The translations under genes and the position numbers were made by a program. 13,989 nucleotides of DNA from JBDNDK01 sp046719185. GTDB lineage: Bacteria; Armatimonadota; UBA5829. Positions within the stretch are counted from its first letter, which is position 1, and each line of letters opens with the position of its first letter. The stretch covers positions 1 through 13,989 of the forward strand of contig JBDNDK010000048.1 of assembly GCA_046719185.1 (NCBI GenBank), given 5' to 3'. The notes beneath the pieces were generated by a model. The model was not told the origin of the DNA. It worked only from the letters and a program-made list of their open reading frames with translations, and ran no database searches. Positions 13,360-13,989 of this stretch are shown here, in pieces.

Positions 13360-13989
13360 TTGAAAAACAAATTTGATGTGATAGTTGTTGGTGGAGGAAT
13401 GGCAGGAGTTTCAGCAGCTATTGCCTCTGCAAGAAATGGTGCAAAAACTCTTTTAATTGAGCATTATGGTTTTTTAGGTGGCTGGGCAAGTGCTGCGTTG
13501 GTGAATCCATTTATGTCTCACACAACCTCAGATAACAAACCTCTAATTGCCGGAATATTTGAAGAAATACTTCAATCATTATCAGAAAAGAATGGCCTTC
13601 TGGAAAACTGCTTTGATCCAGAAATACTTAAAGTTGTGCTTGATGAAATGGTAATTAAGTCTGGAGCAGAAATAAGATTTCATACAACTGTTGTTGATGC
13701 TAAAAGCTTAGATTCTGATAGAAAATCTATTCAAACATACTCTAAAAATGGCTTTGAAGATTGGGAATGCAATATTCTCATTGATGCAACTGGTGATGGT
13801 GATGTGTGTGTAAAATTAGGTGCTGATTTTGAAAGTGGAGATATAAATGGAAATCCTCAATCAGCAACTTATATGTTTGATATGGGTGGAGTTGATATAA
13901 AAAAAGCTCTTGATTATATTAAGAATAATCCTGATGAAATGAGATTTCCTAAACTAGATAAAAATTCTGATATAGAAAAGCTGTCAAAT
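13360..13989 (+). CDS. FAD-dependent oxidoreductase, 3' end cut by the window
   Basis: The first 210 codons are open to the window edge with no stop. The N-terminus is a Rossmann FAD-binding fold: FDVIVVGGGMAGVSAAIASA with the GGGMAG loop (11-16), and an acidic strand end at LLIEHYGFLGG (Glu36). GWASAALVNPFM follows. The second nucleotide-contact motif, IDATGDGDVCVKLGADFESG, appears about residues 140-159. The pattern fits the FAD_oxidored family (PF12831), whose members are oxidoreductases with mostly unknown substrates. The start is TTG at 13360, with GAGGA (13349-13353) 6 nt upstream. It is divergent from arsR and has its own promoter. The ArsR operator is about 40 nt from its -35 box, so shared control is possible but not shown. 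Confidence 0.85.
   Translation, partial: MKNKFDVIVVGGGMAGVSAAIASARNGAKTLLIEHYGFLGGWASAALVNPFMSHTTSDNKPLIAGIFEEILQSLSEKNGLLENCFDPEILKVVLDEMVIKSGAEIRFHTTVVDAKSLDSDRKSIQTYSKNGFEDWECNILIDATGDGDVCVKLGADFESGDINGNPQSATYMFDMGGVDIKKALDYIKNNPDEMRFPKLDKNSDIEKLSN

Overview
The window is AT-rich bacterial chromosome with closely packed genes, strong AGGAGG-type ribosome binding sites and several TTG or GTG starts. It has no tRNA, rRNA, CRISPR array or intact mobile element. A PEP-CTERM protein suggests a diderm with an exosortase system. The mix of genes would suit an anaerobe or metal-exposed bacterium from a little-cultured phylum. I cannot name the taxon from sequence alone.

Layout. Positions 1-76 hold a nested imperfect palindrome that looks like an interspersed intergenic repeat. 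From 135 to 5382 a forward operon carries a dTDP-4-dehydrorhamnose reductase-like gene, ileS, a DksA/TraR zinc-finger gene, lspA and lgt. It ends at a strong bidirectional hairpin (5386-5416). Facing it is a single PEP-CTERM surface protein gene with its own promoter. Next comes a reverse-strand BASS/ACR3-like transporter without any cysteine. It is divergent from the Mg2+ transporter gene mgtE, which has a roughly 320-nt structured leader containing an anti-Shine-Dalgarno segment. The gap 9174-9431 is mostly empty but carries what looks like the scar of a REP/Y1-transposase-type element.

The right part (9432-13200, reverse strand) is an accessory operon read as arsR, ArsP-like permease, small thioredoxin-fold protein (TIGR00412 type), DGC-family cysteine-rich protein, membrane-anchored thioredoxin (CMPC), ccdA. 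Two copies of one 16-bp operator, TTGGC-N6-GCCAA, lie at the arsR promoter and just before the permease. I read this as a metal/metalloid-sensing regulon that couples an exporter to a transmembrane thiol-electron relay: cytosolic thioredoxin to CcdA to an outward-facing thioredoxin. The DGC gene overlaps the anchored thioredoxin gene by 74 nt in another frame, so the same DNA encodes a Cys-rich tail and a membrane helix. A divergent FAD-dependent oxidoreductase gene runs off the right edge.

The candidates most worth following are the mgtE leader, which matches no riboswitch class I recognise, and the ArsR-controlled export/redox operon with its duplicated operator and dual-coded overlap.
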